Assembly: GCA_013041975.1 (NCBI GenBank)
Contig: JABDQZ010000034.1
Location: forward strand, 1 to 5,312
Source of the DNA: Gammaproteobacteria bacterium
Lineage (GTDB): Bacteria; Pseudomonadota; Gammaproteobacteria; Chromatiales; Chromatiaceae
Reading direction: 5' to 3'
DNA: 5,312 nt
In this document: piece by piece, positions 4,767 to 5,312 of the stretch
Numbering within the stretch: the first letter of the stretch is position 1
How the letters are laid out: every line of letters starts with the position of its first letter
Notes under the pieces: model-generated
The model's input: the letters and a program-made list of their open reading frames with translations, nothing else
The model's database searches: none
Told to the model about the DNA's origin: nothing
Translations under genes and position numbers: made by a program

Positions 4767-4776
4767 AAGGGGGAGG
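4767..4776 (+). promoter_or_regulatory. Ribosome binding site of nrdD
   Basis: AAGGGGGAGG directly precedes the start, with GGAGG two bases and AAGG eight bases before the ATG at 4779. This purine run decides for the ATG rather than the in-frame GTG at 4794. Confidence 0.6.
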
Positions 4777-4778
4777 CA

Positions 4779-5312
4779 ATGCATTCCAGCAATGTGATAG
4801 CGCGTTTGCCACAGAGATTGCGAAACAGAGCAGGTAACAACGTTAGCTTCGACAGCAACCGCATAAAAGCAGCCATCCTAAAAGCCGGCCACGCTACAGA
4901 AGAATTTGATGAAGATGAAGCGAGACTGCTGACCACACAGGTTATCAAGGTACTGAGCCATCTGAGTATCGATGAAATCGAGGTTGAACGTATCCAGGAT
5001 ATCGTGGAACAGACCCTGATAGCTGCCAACCACCTTAAAACTGCCAGAGCCTATATCGCCTACAGGGAAAAACACCAGCAACTGCGGAGCGACAAACGCA
5101 CACTGGTTGATGTAAGCACTTCTATCAATGAATATCTTGAGCAACTCGACTGGCGCGTCAATGCCAATGCCAACCAGGGGTATTCACTGGGTGGCCTGAT
5201 ATTGAATTCATCCGGAAAAATGATCGCTAACTACTGGCTTTCACACGTCTACCCGCCAGAAGTGGGAGAAGCACACCGCAACGGAGATATTCATATCCAT
5301 GACCTGGACATG
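4779..5312 (+). CDS. nrdD: Anaerobic (class III) ribonucleoside-triphosphate reductase, N-terminal part
   Basis: An open frame of 178 codons running to the right edge without a stop. NrdD reduces ribonucleoside triphosphates to deoxyribonucleotides under anoxia, using a glycyl radical installed by the activase NrdG. Residues ~12-105 form an ATP-cone, the allosteric nucleotide-binding domain (RNRAGNNVSFDSNRIKAAILKAG at its start, TARAYIAYRE near its end). The catalytic domain begins after it, with VNANANQGYSLGGLILNSSG (127-146), then YWLSHVYPPEVGEAHRNGD and HIHDLDM, all characteristic of NrdD. The radical-bearing C-terminus and the metal-binding cysteines are beyond the window, and nrdG is expected downstream. 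The upstream region carries an FNR box and two NrdR-like boxes. Confidence 0.93.
   Translation, partial: MHSSNVIARLPQRLRNRAGNNVSFDSNRIKAAILKAGHATEEFDEDEARLLTTQVIKVLSHLSIDEIEVERIQDIVEQTLIAANHLKTARAYIAYREKHQQLRSDKRTLVDVSTSINEYLEQLDWRVNANANQGYSLGGLILNSSGKMIANYWLSHVYPPEVGEAHRNGDIHIHDLDM

Larger units (their letters stand above)
4470..4778. other. Divergent control region between the leftward oxidoreductase unit and nrdD
   Basis: About half (4470-4618) is probably occupied by the small overlapping ORF. The remainder holds, left to right, a 10-bp perfect palindrome AAAGCGCTTT (4640-4649), two TATTAT stretches that could serve leftward transcription, the FNR box, two NrdR-like boxes and the nrdD ribosome binding site. 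A perfect TTGACA at 4504-4499 on the minus strand has no matching -10 and is not called. Confidence 0.5.

Noticed and set aside
4736..5144. Leftward ORFs of 97 and 88 codons opposite nrdD
   Set aside because: They are antisense shadows of the strongly supported NrdD reading frame and have no plausible protein character or start signals of their own.

Overview
The window looks like chromosomal DNA of a facultatively anaerobic or microaerophilic proteobacterium, most likely beta- or gammaproteobacterial. Base composition is moderate to AT-rich. A perfect FNR-type box and a tandem pair of NrdR-like boxes stand upstream of a class III ribonucleotide reductase gene, and the coding genes are ordinary bacterial house-keeping or accessory families. 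The species cannot be named from the sequence alone.

Layout, left to right. Positions 1-90 hold the very start of a leftward gene (N-terminus MSGFIQGLN) with a strong ribosome binding site and a TATAAT box. It resembles the start of IS1182-like transposases, so the left edge may be the end of an insertion sequence. Next to it, 93-283 is a 191-bp gene-free segment bounded by a perfect 15-bp inverted repeat, which looks like a MITE or an IS remnant. A small hairpin with T-runs on both sides (337-366) follows. Then come four clear leftward genes: a 157-aa protein of unknown function (375-848), two transglutaminase-like cysteine protease-fold proteins in tandem (1144-1989 and 2032-2829), and an FAD-dependent pyridine nucleotide-disulfide oxidoreductase (3093-4469). 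A fifth, short leftward reading frame (4466-4618) appears to overlap the oxidoreductase start by ATGA.

On the right, the 309-bp region 4470-4778 is a divergent control region. Reading rightward it carries an FNR box (4683-4696), two NrdR-like boxes 32 bp apart (4709-4724 and 4741-4756) and a strong Shine-Dalgarno sequence. It drives nrdD, the anaerobic ribonucleoside-triphosphate reductase, of which only the first 178 codons (the ATP-cone and the start of the catalytic domain) lie in the window.

How the genes work together: nrdD makes deoxyribonucleotides without oxygen, and its control signals fit oxygen sensing (FNR) plus nucleotide-pool sensing (NrdR). The two transglutaminase-like genes lie 42 bp apart and are probably co-transcribed, so they may act together. 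The usual ATP-grasp and alpha-E companions of such genes are not visible here. The oxidoreductase keeps the redox-active cysteine pair but has Tyr where the family's catalytic His normally sits. No complete new system is evident. The items most worth a second look are the nrdD control region, the TIR-bounded element with the GTCCGCTTT repeats, the hidden overlapping ORF and the atypical oxidoreductase.
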